DNA from: Prevotella illustrans
GTDB lineage: Bacteria > Bacteroidota > Bacteroidia > Bacteroidales > Bacteroidaceae
NCBI RefSeq assembly: GCF_017426725.1
Contig: NZ_JAERMS010000008.1
Location: 18,730-82,729 of the forward strand
Length of the DNA stretch: 64,000 nucleotides
Direction: 5' to 3'
The position numbers and the translations under genes were made by a program. Shown piece after piece: positions 1 through 10,200 of the stretch. Each line of letters begins with the position of its first letter. The first letter of the stretch is position 1. A model generated the notes under the pieces. That model searched no databases. It saw only the letters and a list, made by a program, of their open reading frames with translations, and had not been told where the DNA came from.

Positions 1-1346
1 CCGCCGGTTCGCCGCTAATTCCCAGGTGCCAGGCTACAAAACGATTATTCTTAAACCGAAGTATACCATCCTTATTATATAAGGGAGCCGTATAGAGCGG
101 ATTGCCGATAGCCTGTCCCCAGTGCTGCCAGCCCGTATAGATACCATGATTATAATATTCATCCTGCCCACCGATGTGTTCGGACATGCCCGGAGTATGG
201 TCATGGTAAACAGGCCCGCTTTGATATTTCGTATATAAATACTCCAGAAGCAGCTGACTGATCCAACGGTTATTCTTCAACCTTACCTCCACGCCCAGCA
301 TGATATCCTTCAGGTCATATACGAAATAGCGTTTTTTCTTCCGCACATTCCACTCTTCACCCTCGCCGTAGCCGTCATAATCCAAGAAGAACATGCCCGA
401 ATGATCTTCAAAAAATTTGTCGGCATAAAGGCTCAAGCCCCAGCTGTCGGCATCATAATTGACGCGCATGAGCCACGAACCCAACTGATTGCCTTCCGCG
501 TTCTTATACGTTGTCTCCTCAACATCAGAGCCGCCCGGCACCACCGCGTGCCAAAAATCCTTTAATCCCGTACCCCCTCGCAGCACCGTTGTCGTGCCAT
601 CCTCTCCCGGTCGGTAGATCGTGCCGCCGAAAGTGGTAGCCATTTCCAGACCAAGTTCTATCGAAAAGGGATAAAAACGATCGGGATTGCCAATCATCAG
701 ATAACCGGCCTTGCTATGATAGAGCACGTCATCGGCGTACTTTTCCGTTTTTGATACGAAGTTATGCTGCCAGTTGTCGTCTGTCATCTTACCAAAGGCG
801 ATGTGTCCCTTCAGCCGCAACCAGTCGTGGGCAAAGGGCAGCACCCAATATTCGGGTAACGCCAAGCGCACCTGGGGCACCGGTCGCGCGTTGATGCCCA
901 GCGTCTGTGAGCCACTGCTCAGCCGGTTATTCTTCAGTTCCATGGGAAATTCCTTGCTACCCACCGTCAGCACGCCATGCAACCATCGTGCTTCTACAAA
1001 TGCCTGCTGCACAACAGCCTTACTGGTATAGTTTATCGGCGCCACGACATCCAGTCCATAGCCTACGGCCCAACGTCGTGCCGAGTCGCTCCGCAAGGCA
1101 CGTTCCACTCCCATTCGCAGATAACCGTTGTTCTGTTCCAGCGAACTCAGCCCGTAGCGGTTGGCATTCAGCCACAACGGCGTTGTGCCCTTAGCCACGG
1201 AGGCTTGGGCTTCTATCTTGTATTGAATATCTTTCGAGAGATTCAGCTTTCCCGCTTCCACTCCCTCCTGCCACGCATATTGCGCATGACTCATCAAGGG
1301 CCATGCGCACAAAGCAGCAAAATAGATAAATTGCTTGAAATTCATG
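1..1346 (-). CDS. Capsule assembly Wzi family outer-membrane protein (3' end outside window)
   Basis: The minus-strand frame is open from the ATG at 1346 to the window edge, giving about 448 codons, so the C-terminus is missing. The start reads MNFKQFIYF and is followed by a hydrophobic stretch ending in SHAQ, a typical signal-peptidase site. Aromatic-rich beta-strand text such as GIYTGWQHWGQAIGNP and NNRFVAWHLGISGE matches the Bacteroidetes Wzi-type capsule assembly proteins, which form an outer-membrane beta-barrel that holds surface polysaccharide. It is the last gene of a minus-strand group with the barrel protein (1420-2091) and the propeller protein (2121-3620), 73 bases downstream of the former. 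The family call is from memory of these motifs; the capsule role is inferred from the family. Confidence 0.8.
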
Positions 1347-1419
1347 TCATCATCAACATTGTGATATGATGATAACGGTACAAGTTTCCTTTTATTATAT
1401 AAGAACCTTGCGCAATCGT

Positions 1420-2091
1420 TTAGAATATGTAACCGACCGTCAGGTAGAACGCACGTGCCCGGACATTGCCCAACTCCTTATGCACATTCACTACGCCCGT
1501 TTCTATCCCAAGCGTTGCCGCAAAATGACGAGTTTCATATCCTGCTTCTACTGCCGGGCCTATATCGAAACGACGCATGTTGAAACCAGGTATTCCGTAG
1601 GTATTGTATTCTTGTGAGCCATGGACCACTTTACCCCCGATACCATACGAGGCAAAACAGCCCATACCGAGTTTGACGCCACCTTTTCGGCCCGCCGGCA
1701 GAAACATCGTAAAGAGAACGGGTATTTCCAGCACGTTCTGATGCATGCTTGCCATATCATTCATATTATCTTCCCATGGCCCTTTCGCGCCTTTCTGAAT
1801 GTAACGCAAGCCTGTCTGCAAAGCGAAACAGCGTAGTTTGAACGGAATCTGAAGTCCTGCCTCAGCCATAAAGCCCAATAAATCCTTTACACCGCCGGTA
1901 TTCTCGCCTACATAATCGGACGCAACGACACCCGCCTTTACGTAGGGTTTCACGCCCGGTGCCACCATTTCGCTGGCGTCTTCCATATAGGAACTACCCG
2001 ATCTGTCCGCATTTCTGGCTTGTTGAAACACTTGTGCTTGCGCCGTTGACAATCCTGCCAGCAACGCGATTGCAAGAAAAAGTTTACGCAT
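1420..2091 (-). CDS. Outer-membrane beta-barrel protein (PorT-like)
   Basis: The product has a clean signal peptide (MRKLFLAIALLAGLSTAQAQ) followed by a small barrel: GVKPYVKAGVVAS, AEAGLQIPFKLRCFALQTGLRYI, TLGIETGVVNV and an aromatic C-terminal strand ending TVGYIF. Alternating strands and a terminal Phe fit the 8-strand outer-membrane barrels common in Bacteroidetes. An upstream in-frame ATG at 2124 overlaps the stop of the preceding gene as ATGA, but it would put 11 charged residues before the signal peptide. I therefore prefer the ATG at 2091; translation may still be coupled to the upstream gene. The ligand is unknown. The neighbourhood (propeller protein, Wzi) suggests an envelope or surface-polysaccharide role. 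Confidence 0.75.
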   Translation of the reverse strand: MRKLFLAIALLAGLSTAQAQVFQQARNADRSGSSYMEDASEMVAPGVKPYVKAGVVASDYVGENTGGVKDLLGFMAEAGLQIPFKLRCFALQTGLRYIQKGAKGPWEDNMNDMASMHQNVLEIPVLFTMFLPAGRKGGVKLGMGCFASYGIGGKVVHGSQEYNTYGIPGFNMRRFDIGPAVEAGYETRHFAATLGIETGVVNVHKELGNVRARAFYLTVGYIF

Positions 2092-2120
2092 GATTATCTT
2101 CTTTTTTGTTAATAATCGGT

Positions 2121-3620
2121 TCATCTGTCAGCATTGTCGTCCAACTTCATCCATAGCAGCCTCGTGCCCGACAGCAGATAGAGCGTATCGCCCTGTAGAT
2201 CGGCCGCCTGAACAGGTTCCGTGAAATTGAGTTTCGCGTTTCCATCATCATCGACAATCCAAAAGTCGAAACCATTTTTTGAATGGGTACCTACAAACGA
2301 GTATTTTCCATGGTGCTGATATATGTCGTAGTGATTAGCGACCGGGAAGGTTTCTTCCACTTGCAGCTTATTGTTGACAATCAGAATTTTATTTTTATCA
2401 GTGATAACGACACTACGGTCTGCGTCGAACTCCAGCGGTGTCAGCTTTTTGTCCACGTCGCGGAAGGTGTAGCTCTTGACATAAGGAATCGATACGGGCC
2501 GGCCATAAACCTTCTTATCCCACGGTTCCAGCTCGTCCTTTGACAGCAGCTGCCCGTCGGCCGCATTGAGTACGGCCGCAAAAGTCTTACCGTATTTCTT
2601 CATCATCATGCCGCCTTTCAGGCCCACACCATAGTTGAGCAGATAGAGTTTGCCGTCTTTCACCGTCAGTTGGCTATAAGAACCATCCTTGTTATCAAAT
2701 GCCGTGGTCCACACCTGCTGCGCCTGCGCGTCGTAACAGCTCACGCCGGCCTTGTCGGCAAAGTAATAATAGGTGCCGTCGGTGGCTATATTCGAACATG
2801 TGTGCGACGTTACGTTGGCACCGACATAGGGCACATAGTATGTATAGAAGCCGCCGATCGCCCCCATGGCCGCGCCCATAGCCACTGCGCCCAAGCTTTG
2901 CAGGAGCACGCTACCCACATCTACCTTGCCCGTAGCGGCGTCATAACGACGCAGATTACCCGTCTTGATATTGATGAAGTTCATGTCGTCGGCCGCTACC
3001 ATCAGCAGTGAGTCGCCTACCACCTGCATGTCGTTCCATCCCCAGTTCAGTTCGTGCTTCACGTTGCTGACCCACAGCTCTTGACCTGTAGACAGACTGA
3101 CACCTCGCAGCTTCGCCGCCGTAGCCGATCGATAGCCCACAATCACGTCCTTAGCCTCATCTATATAAAGAGGGATAAGTTTCGTGTTCCACTTCTCGGT
3201 CGTAGCGTCGGTCATGAGTTTCAGTTTCCCTTCGTCCTGCACGAGCAATCCCCGTGACGTGAGCTTCATGTGGTCCGTCATCGACTTACCTGCCGGTGCG
3301 TTGGAGAGGCGCGCCAGCGCTTCGGTTCTGCTGAATTTCATCGGCAATATCCAACCGGTGGTTCCCGTGGTCTTGTCAATCAGGCTGATCTGGCCGCTGT
3401 TGGCCCAAGCGTCCTTCTCACGCTTGCGCAGTTTTACGGCCACGGTCCTGCCGTCGGGCGATACCGACAACGAGTAGCAAGTGTGCTTCAAGTCAATCGA
3501 AGCCATTTTAACTGGATTTCCGTCTACGTCCTTAGCAATGGCTATGGAGTCAATCTGAGCTTTTGAAGATAGTGGCAAGAAGGCCAAGGCAAAAGCTAAC
3601 CATACGTGCTGTTGTTTCAT
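2121..3620 (-). CDS. PQQ-binding-like beta-propeller repeat protein, exported
   Basis: About 499 residues with a signal peptide (MKQQHVWLAFALAFLPLSSKAQ region). Repeated blades resemble quinoprotein propellers: GTTGWILPM, GVSLSTGQELWVSN, GVSCYDAQAQQVWTTAFD and VLNAADGQLLSKDELEPW. Such modules usually act as scaffolds or sensors rather than as true PQQ enzymes, and no dehydrogenase catalytic set is visible. The frame stays open to 3665, but the promoter at 3653-3683 would overlap that start, so the ATG at 3620 is chosen. First gene of a three-gene envelope operon; its stop overlaps the alternative start of the barrel gene. The function is not known. Confidence 0.75.
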   Translation of the reverse strand: MKQQHVWLAFALAFLPLSSKAQIDSIAIAKDVDGNPVKMASIDLKHTCYSLSVSPDGRTVAVKLRKREKDAWANSGQISLIDKTTGTTGWILPMKFSRTEALARLSNAPAGKSMTDHMKLTSRGLLVQDEGKLKLMTDATTEKWNTKLIPLYIDEAKDVIVGYRSATAAKLRGVSLSTGQELWVSNVKHELNWGWNDMQVVGDSLLMVAADDMNFINIKTGNLRRYDAATGKVDVGSVLLQSLGAVAMGAAMGAIGGFYTYYVPYVGANVTSHTCSNIATDGTYYYFADKAGVSCYDAQAQQVWTTAFDNKDGSYSQLTVKDGKLYLLNYGVGLKGGMMMKKYGKTFAAVLNAADGQLLSKDELEPWDKKVYGRPVSIPYVKSYTFRDVDKKLTPLEFDADRSVVITDKNKILIVNNKLQVEETFPVANHYDIYQHHGKYSFVGTHSKNGFDFWIVDDDGNAKLNFTEPVQAADLQGDTLYLLSGTRLLWMKLDDNADR

Positions 3621-3652
3621 TTCAGGTGATTTATTATTAACAAAATACCAAA

Positions 3653-3683
3653 CAAAGATAAGCATTAAAAAAAAATAAACAAA
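3653..3683 (-). promoter_or_regulatory. Bacteroidetes-type promoter for the propeller-barrel-Wzi operon
   Basis: On the minus strand, TTTG (3683-3680) and TATCTTTG (3660-3653) are separated by 19 bases, matching the phylum's -33/-7 consensus. Transcription would start about 25-30 bases before the ATG at 3620, which supports that start over the one at 3665. Confidence 0.7.
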
Positions 3684-3797
3684 ATAAATCTATATGATTT
3701 ATAATAAAATAGTCTACTTATCAGTTCTTTTATAAAAGTGCTTGATGAAACAGACATTTTTCATCAACGTTCCGTTACTTTCTGATAGATATTTTTC

Positions 3798-4916
3798 ATG
3801 GTTGACAATACGATATATACGCTATCCGTAATAGCTTCTTTTCTCTTCAGCCTCTGCTGCGGATTCTTTTTCATTCCTGCTATCTTGAACTTTTGCAAGG
3901 CCCATAAACTCTATGATTTGCCTAACGCACGCAAGGTACACCGGCGAGCGACACCCCGTCTCGGTGGCATTGCGTTCCTGCCCAGCATGATTCTTGCCTT
4001 TTTATTTTCCATATTCGTATTCAAGTATATGGAAGGTACAAATCCGTTACGTGTGGGTCTTTGGACCTATTCATTCATAGTAGGAATCGGTCTTATCTAC
4101 ATAACCGGCGTCATTGACGACCTGATCGGCCTCAACGCCAAGCTGAAGTTTTTGGTTCAAATACTATCGGCGGCCCTGCTACCTTTGAGCGGTCTCTACA
4201 TCAACGACCTGTACGGACTGGCCGGCATCCATCAGTTACCTCCCGTGGTGGGTGGTTTGCTGACAATATTTATCATCGTTCTAATTATCAATGCTTTCAA
4301 TCTGATTGACGGAATCGACGGACTGGCCGCCAGTCTCACGCTCATTGCGTTGAGCGGCTACCTGTTTTGCTTCATCCGTGAGACACTTTGGGTGTATTGC
4401 ATCATGATTTCCGGACTTATGGGGGTGCTCGTAGCCTATCTCTATTTCAATCTTTTCCTTAGCGAATGTCACAAGAAGAAGATTTTCATGGGCGATTCCG
4501 GTAGTCTGACGCTGGGCTACGCGCTGGCATTTCTGTTCGTCAAGTTCTCCATGAACAACACCGATGTCGCGCCATTTTACAGCGAAAACAGGATGTTGAT
4601 ATGTTCGTTGCTCATCGTTCCTTGCTTCGACGTGTTCCGTATCATTCTGGCACGCTTGCGAAATGGCCGTCCCTTGTTCCAATCGGACAAGAATCACATC
4701 CACCATAAGATTATGCGCACGGGCATGACACAGCATCAAACCCTCATACTGATTACCTTTCTGGCGATTGGCTTCGTTGCTCTCAACATGATAGTCTATA
4801 TTCTGACCACCTGCAATATAACAGTAATGGCGATCATAGACATCTGTGTCTACATCGCCATCCATCTGCTTATCAACCGGCACATCAAGTTAAACGGCCA
4901 GAAACCTTTCGAATAG
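3798..4916 (+). CDS. Undecaprenyl-phosphate sugar-1-phosphate transferase (WecA/TagO type)
   Basis: A polytopic membrane protein of 372 residues with about ten hydrophobic helices. It carries the landmarks of the MraY/WecA family: VIDDLIGLNAKLK (Mg-binding Asp pair), NLIDGIDGLAA, GDSGSLTLGY, and a late cytoplasmic HIHH motif (NHIHHKIM) that separates the WecA/TagO branch from MraY. Members move a sugar-1-phosphate, often GlcNAc-1-P, from UDP-sugar to undecaprenyl phosphate at the inner membrane, starting O-antigen, capsule or other glycan chains. The exact donor sugar cannot be read from sequence. It is divergent from the Wzi operon, consistent with a surface-glycan theme. The start at 3798 gives an N-terminus that leads straight into the first helix. 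Confidence 0.85.
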   Translation: MVDNTIYTLSVIASFLFSLCCGFFFIPAILNFCKAHKLYDLPNARKVHRRATPRLGGIAFLPSMILAFLFSIFVFKYMEGTNPLRVGLWTYSFIVGIGLIYITGVIDDLIGLNAKLKFLVQILSAALLPLSGLYINDLYGLAGIHQLPPVVGGLLTIFIIVLIINAFNLIDGIDGLAASLTLIALSGYLFCFIRETLWVYCIMISGLMGVLVAYLYFNLFLSECHKKKIFMGDSGSLTLGYALAFLFVKFSMNNTDVAPFYSENRMLICSLLIVPCFDVFRIILARLRNGRPLFQSDKNHIHHKIMRTGMTQHQTLILITFLAIGFVALNMIVYILTTCNITVMAIIDICVYIAIHLLINRHIKLNGQKPFE

Positions 4917-5028
4917 TTTTTATCTTTTTTGTTTTCGTACTCACAGAGCCATCAGGAAGAATACCCCTCAGCGTTGATAAGCCGAACAAGTCATTCATCC
5001 CAACGCTCTCACTACGCTACAACTCCGC

Positions 5029-5928
5029 TCACACCAGCGTGGCGACAACTTCCTCGCGGGTTCCAGGCAGCATGTCGATGACCGGAATTTCGGGCATGGT
5101 GTAACATCCCGGCGCCAGACGCAGCGAAGCGCGCGCCACATTGACAAGCACCTGAGCGGTCAGGGCGGGATTATTGATACTCATATTAAATTCGAAACGC
5201 TGGTTCTGGGTCTTTCCGCTCACGCCCTTGCGTATCAGATTAACGCCGTGGCCCATGTCTTTCACTTCGTCAACAGAGTTTACCGCAAACACGTGCGTCT
5301 CATCGTGCGCGAAATAGGGATCGGCCTTTATCTCGCTTGTCACCTGATCCAGCGTGGCGCCTTCTTCCAATTCCACGTAAACCATGCGGCGATGAATACC
5401 CTCACCCAATGGAATGGTAACAGAGAGAGCGTCTTTCACCCCCTGCTTACCACGCACGCAAACACTATGGCCCATGCTCATGCCCGGACCGAAGTTGGTA
5501 TAGGTGAGTCCCTTGGGAGCCAAGCTCTGCATCAACACGCGTACAATGGAGTCCGAACCAGGGTCCCATCCGGCTGAAATAACGCTCACCTTACCGGCCT
5601 TCTTGCAGTTTTCCATCTGCTTAGTGCGGTAATCGAGAATATCGGTATGGATGTCGAAACTGTCAACTGTATTGATACCCATGGCTACAATCTTCTCGGC
5701 ATACTCGGGACATGAACGTGTCGGTGTGGCCAGAATGGCTACGTCAACGTCGGAAAGTTTGACAATGTCATCTACAACGGCGTAGGCTGCCAGTTCGGCA
5801 GGCTTATCTTTATCGCCCCGGCGACGTACAATGCCGGCAATCTCGAAATCGGGAGCCGCTTCGAGCGCTTCCACCGCGTAATGACCAATGTTGCCGTAAC
5901 CTACGACGGCTGCTCTAATCTTCCTCAT
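5029..5928 (-). CDS. ddh: meso-diaminopimelate D-dehydrogenase
   Basis: 299 residues starting MRKIRAAVVGYGNIGHYAVE, a Rossmann NADP-binding motif. The later text VDSFDIHTDI, SAGWDPGSDSIVR and GPGMSMGHSV is typical of the ddh family. The enzyme converts L-tetrahydrodipicolinate, ammonia and NADPH in one step to meso-diaminopimelate, for lysine and peptidoglycan synthesis in the cytosol. The frame is open to an ATG at 6006, but a TACTTTTG promoter element (minus strand, 5977-5970) lies inside that extension and the Rossmann motif begins at the internal Met, so 5928 is chosen. Single gene, convergent with the glycosyltransferase gene at 3798-4916. Confidence 0.92.
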   Translation of the reverse strand: MRKIRAAVVGYGNIGHYAVEALEAAPDFEIAGIVRRRGDKDKPAELAAYAVVDDIVKLSDVDVAILATPTRSCPEYAEKIVAMGINTVDSFDIHTDILDYRTKQMENCKKAGKVSVISAGWDPGSDSIVRVLMQSLAPKGLTYTNFGPGMSMGHSVCVRGKQGVKDALSVTIPLGEGIHRRMVYVELEEGATLDQVTSEIKADPYFAHDETHVFAVNSVDEVKDMGHGVNLIRKGVSGKTQNQRFEFNMSINNPALTAQVLVNVARASLRLAPGCYTMPEIPVIDMLPGTREEVVATLV

Positions 5929-6174
5929 AATATATACTTTACTATTACTGATTTTGATTTTTGTAACGGCAAAAGTAGTGTAATTTGACGAATTGACCAG
6001 CAACATGTTTTTCTTTTTTGGTTATTTATACTACATAATCACAATTTATTAGTACCGAGCTGCCTGTTTATGATGATTTCATAGCATTTTCCAGGATTCG
6101 TCTTTCATATTGCCGGCTTATGCGAAAACAAGAAAGTACAACCCTTCTTCATATCCGTAACGACTACGAATTTT

Positions 6175-6430
6175 CTTTACAAAAGCCTTCAAATGGCTGC
6201 GTTATTCGCCAGAAATCGAAGAACGGTGCGAAATTCTTAAAAATACGGCGTTGTAGCAACGCGCTGATAGTCAGCAGATTACAAAAAAAGCGCCACTGAT
6301 CGTCGCACAATAGGCCGCTCAAAGCAGCCTTTTGAGCCTTTCATTGCAGCCTTTTGAGCCTCCAATCGCAGTGCTTTGACAGGCTCAAAGGGCTGCTTTG
6401 AGGCGATAAAAGGGTCACGAATGTCTTTAA
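6175..6430 (+). repeat. Decayed copy (A) of the 359-bp dispersed intergenic element
   Basis: The 673-base gap between ddh and ruvA holds no gene. A head at 6175-6210 (TTTACAAAAGC, then AAATGGCTGCGTTATTC) matches the start of the intact copies at 40776 and 22265. The hairpin left arm (...GCAGTGCTTTGAC, ending 6380) and the loop text GGCTCAAAGGGCTGCTTT follow at the same distance as in the intact copy (about 188 versus 189 bases). The right arm is largely lost after GTCA. Plus-strand orientation. The remaining gap on either side shows nothing else apart from the ruvA promoter. Confidence 0.65.
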
Positions 6431-6521
6431 TCGCCTCTCAAACAGATCATAAAACCACTACGACAGCCATGGTTCGCTTCTATTTGGAGCAGAAAAAAGA
6501 ACAAAATAATCTGTAGTTTTT

Positions 6522-6554
6522 TTTGACATTACACTCACGCTGATACAATATTTG
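6522..6554 (+). promoter_or_regulatory. Probable ruvA-sprA promoter
   Basis: TTTG at 6522-6525 and AATATTTG at 6547-6554 are 21 bases apart. The -7 element has one mismatch to TAnnTTTG. It lies about 50 bases before ruvA, with no other candidate in the gap. Confidence 0.45.
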
Positions 6555-6574
6555 CCCATAGCGATACGTTATTG

Positions 6575-6592
6575 TTTTGTATATATACAAAA
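6575..6592 (+). promoter_or_regulatory. 18-bp perfect palindrome in the ruvA leader
   Basis: TTTTGTATATATACAAAA is self-complementary over its full length and ends 9 bases before the ruvA ATG, inside the predicted leader. It could be an operator or simply an AT-rich chance palindrome; no regulator is evident nearby. Confidence 0.3.
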
Positions 6593-6601
6593 ACAGAACT
6601 T

Positions 6602-7222
6602 ATGATTGAATATATCAAGGGCGAACTCGCGGATCTTACGCCGGCTGTTGCCGTGGTAGAAGCCGCGGGGGTGGGTTACGCGCTCAACATCTCACTGACG
6701 ACTTACAGTGCCATCCAAGGCAAACAGCAGGTGAAATTGTTCGTACATGAGTCGTTGGTGACAGGCGGTCGCGACGACAGTTTCACGCTCTTCGGCTTTC
6801 AGAGCAAGCAGGAGCGGGCCCTCTACCGCTTGCTGATCACGGTATCGGGCGTCGGAGCCAACACGGCGCGCATGATGCTCTCGTCGATGACACCGGCCGA
6901 GCTATGCAACGCCATCGCCATGGGCGACGAACGGATGATCAAGAGCGTGAAAGGTATCGGCCTCAAGACGGCCCAACGCATCATCGTTGACCTGAAAGAC
7001 AAAATCATAGCCAGCGGCATAGCCGACGAACTACACGTCAGTACACAGAGCGGAGGCGCTCCATCGGTCAACGCTGCAGTGAAGGACGAGGCTGTAGGCG
7101 CGCTCACAATGCTCGGATTCTCGCCGGCACCGACGGCCAAAGTCGTGACGGCCATCTTACAGGAACAACCCGACATGGCCGTGGAAATGGTGGTAAAAGA
7201 GGCGCTCAAGCGGATAAAATAA
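6602..7222 (+). CDS. ruvA: Holliday junction branch migration protein RuvA
   Basis: 206 residues beginning MIEYIKGELADLTP, the standard RuvA start, which fixes the ATG at 6602 rather than 6572. The N-terminal OB fold is followed by two helix-hairpin-helix stretches (LLITVSGVGANTARMML and MIKSVKGIGLKTAQRIIVDL) and a C-terminal domain III (AVGALTMLGF...) that contacts RuvB. RuvA tetramers bind four-way DNA junctions and load the RuvB motor. Normal length for the family. sprA begins only 6 bases after the stop, so the two are probably co-transcribed, an arrangement I recall in other Bacteroidetes. Confidence 0.95.
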   Translation: MIEYIKGELADLTPAVAVVEAAGVGYALNISLTTYSAIQGKQQVKLFVHESLVTGGRDDSFTLFGFQSKQERALYRLLITVSGVGANTARMMLSSMTPAELCNAIAMGDERMIKSVKGIGLKTAQRIIVDLKDKIIASGIADELHVSTQSGGAPSVNAAVKDEAVGALTMLGFSPAPTAKVVTAILQEQPDMAVEMVVKEALKRIK

Positions 7223-7228
7223 GCCTAC

Positions 7229-10200
7229 ATGAAGAAAAGGAATCGGTTGATGAGTATGGTGTTTCTTACGACCTTTGTCGTAAGTTACGCCCTTGCCATA
7301 CCTTTTCTTCAACATACGGTCCGTTCCCAAACCGGCACGACAACGCAGCTCGCGCCCGATTCCGACACGATTCATGTGGGCAAACCGCGCTGGCGCGTAC
7401 AGCGTACCACCCCCATCACCTACGATGATCTCGACTCGAGTACGCTGGACCTGCGACAACCTGCTAATCTTCAGTATGAAGTGACCTATAATGACAGTCT
7501 GCAACGCTACGTGATAGGTCGGAAAATAGGCGGCACCTATCTCAGCGCGCCCATCATGATGACGCTCACGGAATACATGCAATGGCTTGACCGCCACCGT
7601 AGCAACGCCTTTTTCAGGGCCAAGAACGACGAAATCTACCAGAGAAAAGGCAAGGAAAAGTTTGATTTCAGCGATATGCGCTTCGATCTCGGACCGGCCG
7701 AGAAGATTTTCGGGCCGGGTGGTGTACGCGTCCGCACCCAGGGAACGGCCGAACTCAAACTCGGAGGAACCATCAAGAACATTGAAAACCCTTCGCTCTC
7801 CATCCGCAACCGCAAGACTACCGCGCTCGATTTTGACGAAAAGATCAATCTGTCGGTCAACGGAAAGGTGGGCGACAAGGTAAACATGAATCTCAACTAC
7901 AACACCGACGCCACCTTCGACTTCGACACGCAGAACCTGAAACTGAAATACGACGGCAAGGAAGACGACATCATCAAATTAGTAGAGATTGGCAATGTGT
8001 CGTTTCCGAGTAATTCCACGCTTGTGACAGGGGCCAGCTCACTCTTCGGCGTGCGCACGGATATGCAGTTCGGAAGGCTGAAACTGCAGCTCGTAGCGTC
8101 GCAGAAAAAGAGTGCCAGCAAGAGTGTAGGCTCCAAAGGCGGCGTGCAGCTGACGCCATTTGAAATCAATGCCACCGGATATGAGGAAAATACGCACTTT
8201 TTTCTGGGTCAATACTTCCGCGAACACTACGACGAGGGCATGCGAAGGCTACCCCATGTCATGAGCGGAATTACCATCAACCGCATGGAAGTGTGGGTAA
8301 CGAACAAGTCGGGCTCGACCGTCAACACCCGTAACATCGTGGCACTGACGGATTTGGGCGAGAACCGGCAGATTAGCAGCCCGCTATGGTCCGCGCTGGG
8401 ATACACTGTGCCCGACAACCAGGCCAACTCCGAATACGCCACGCTCAACGGCAATGCGGCCATCCGTGACATTGACCAGGCCTCGACACTGCTCGAAGCA
8501 TTGGGATTGGTGGGTGGCAAGGACTTTGAGAAAGTGGGTAATGCCGTGCGACTCGACCCGAGTTCATACGTCGTCAACACGGCCTTGGGTTACATCTCGC
8601 TCAAGACCACCCTGCAACCCGACCAAGTTCTGGCCGTGGCCTTTGAATATACATCGGGCGGCCGCACGTATCAGGTGGGCGAGTTTGCCGGTGACAAGAC
8701 CGACGTAAACCAGGCTTTGCTCGTCAAAACACTGAAAAATACCAGCAATAATCCGGCGCAAGGCAACTGGCGACTGATGATGAAGAACGTCTACAAACTG
8801 GGCGACAACATCCAAAAGGATAAGTTCAGGCTCGACGTGAAGTATCAAAGCGACACCACAGGCGTATATCTGACCTACATTCCAGAGCCTGAAGTGAAAA
8901 GCCAGACGCTCATCAAGGTACTTGGAGCCGACCGGCTGGACCAAAACAGCAACGCGCACGCCGACGGTCGCTTTGATTTCGTTGAGGGATATACTGTCAG
9001 CAGCGGCCGGGTGTTTTTCCCCGTGGCCGAACCTTTCGGCGATTACCTTTACAAATACCTGACGAACAAAGGCGTTCTGCCGGATATTGCCGCCAAATAC
9101 GCCTTTACCGAACTATACGACTCTACCCGAACCGTGGCACGGCAGATAGCGGAGAAAGACAAATTCATATTTACCGGCCAGTTCAGAGGGTCGAGCGCCA
9201 ATGTCATTTCACTGAATGCTTTCAACGTGCCGCAAGGGTCTGTGGTGGTGACGGCAGGAGGTGTGAAACTCAGCGAGGGCACCGACTACACCGTAGATTA
9301 CAGTGCCGGTGAAGTGACGATCATCAACAAGAGCATCCTCGACGCGGGTACACCGGTGAATGTATCGCTCGAGAACAACACAGACTATGGCCAAATGCGC
9401 AAGACCATGGTGGGATTGAATTGGCAATATGACTTTTCGAAGAACTTTCAACTGAGCGGAACGCTGCAACATCTGCAGGAACAAGCCATGATCAACAAAG
9501 TGGCCATGGGTGCCGAGCCACTCAACAACACGCTGTGGGGCCTGAACATTAATTGGAGAAAGGAAAGTCAATGGCTCACCAACATGCTCGACAAACTGCC
9601 GTTTCTGCATCTGACGCAACCTTCGCAGATATCGCTGACGGGCGAATTTGCCCAGTTGATAGCCGGACAGAGCCGTGGCACGCAAGACAACGCGTCGTAT
9701 CTGGACGACTTCGAGGGATCGAAAACGACCATCGACGTGTCTATGCCGTCGTCGTGGTTTATCTCGAGCGTGCCATCCATGTTTCCGGAGTACAGCGATA
9801 AGACAACGCTGACCGGTGGTTACAATCGAAGTCTGCTCGCCTGGTACTATATCGACCCGCTGTTTACACGCCGCAGCAGCTCATTGACCCCCGGACACAT
9901 CAAAAGCGACCTGAATCAGTTGAGCAATCACTATGTACGCGAGGTGTATATACGCGAGCTTTTCCCTAATCGCGACTATAGTGTGTACAACAGCGGCGGT
10001 GCTGCCGGCACGCTCAATATCCTCAACTTAGCTTATTATCCGGACGAACGGGGACCTTATAACTTCAATCCCGACCTCAATGCGGACGGAACACTCAGGC
10101 AACCACAGCGTCACTGGGGCGGCATGATGCGAAAACTCGACACGAGCGACTTTGAAACGGCCAATGTAGAGTATATCGAATTCTGGTTGCTCGACCCCTT

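Noticed and set aside
6313..6417. CRISPR-like short repeats (CAAAGC / GCTTTTG words)
   Set aside because: Spacing is irregular, units are inverted rather than direct, and no cas genes are near. They are parts of the dispersed hairpin element.
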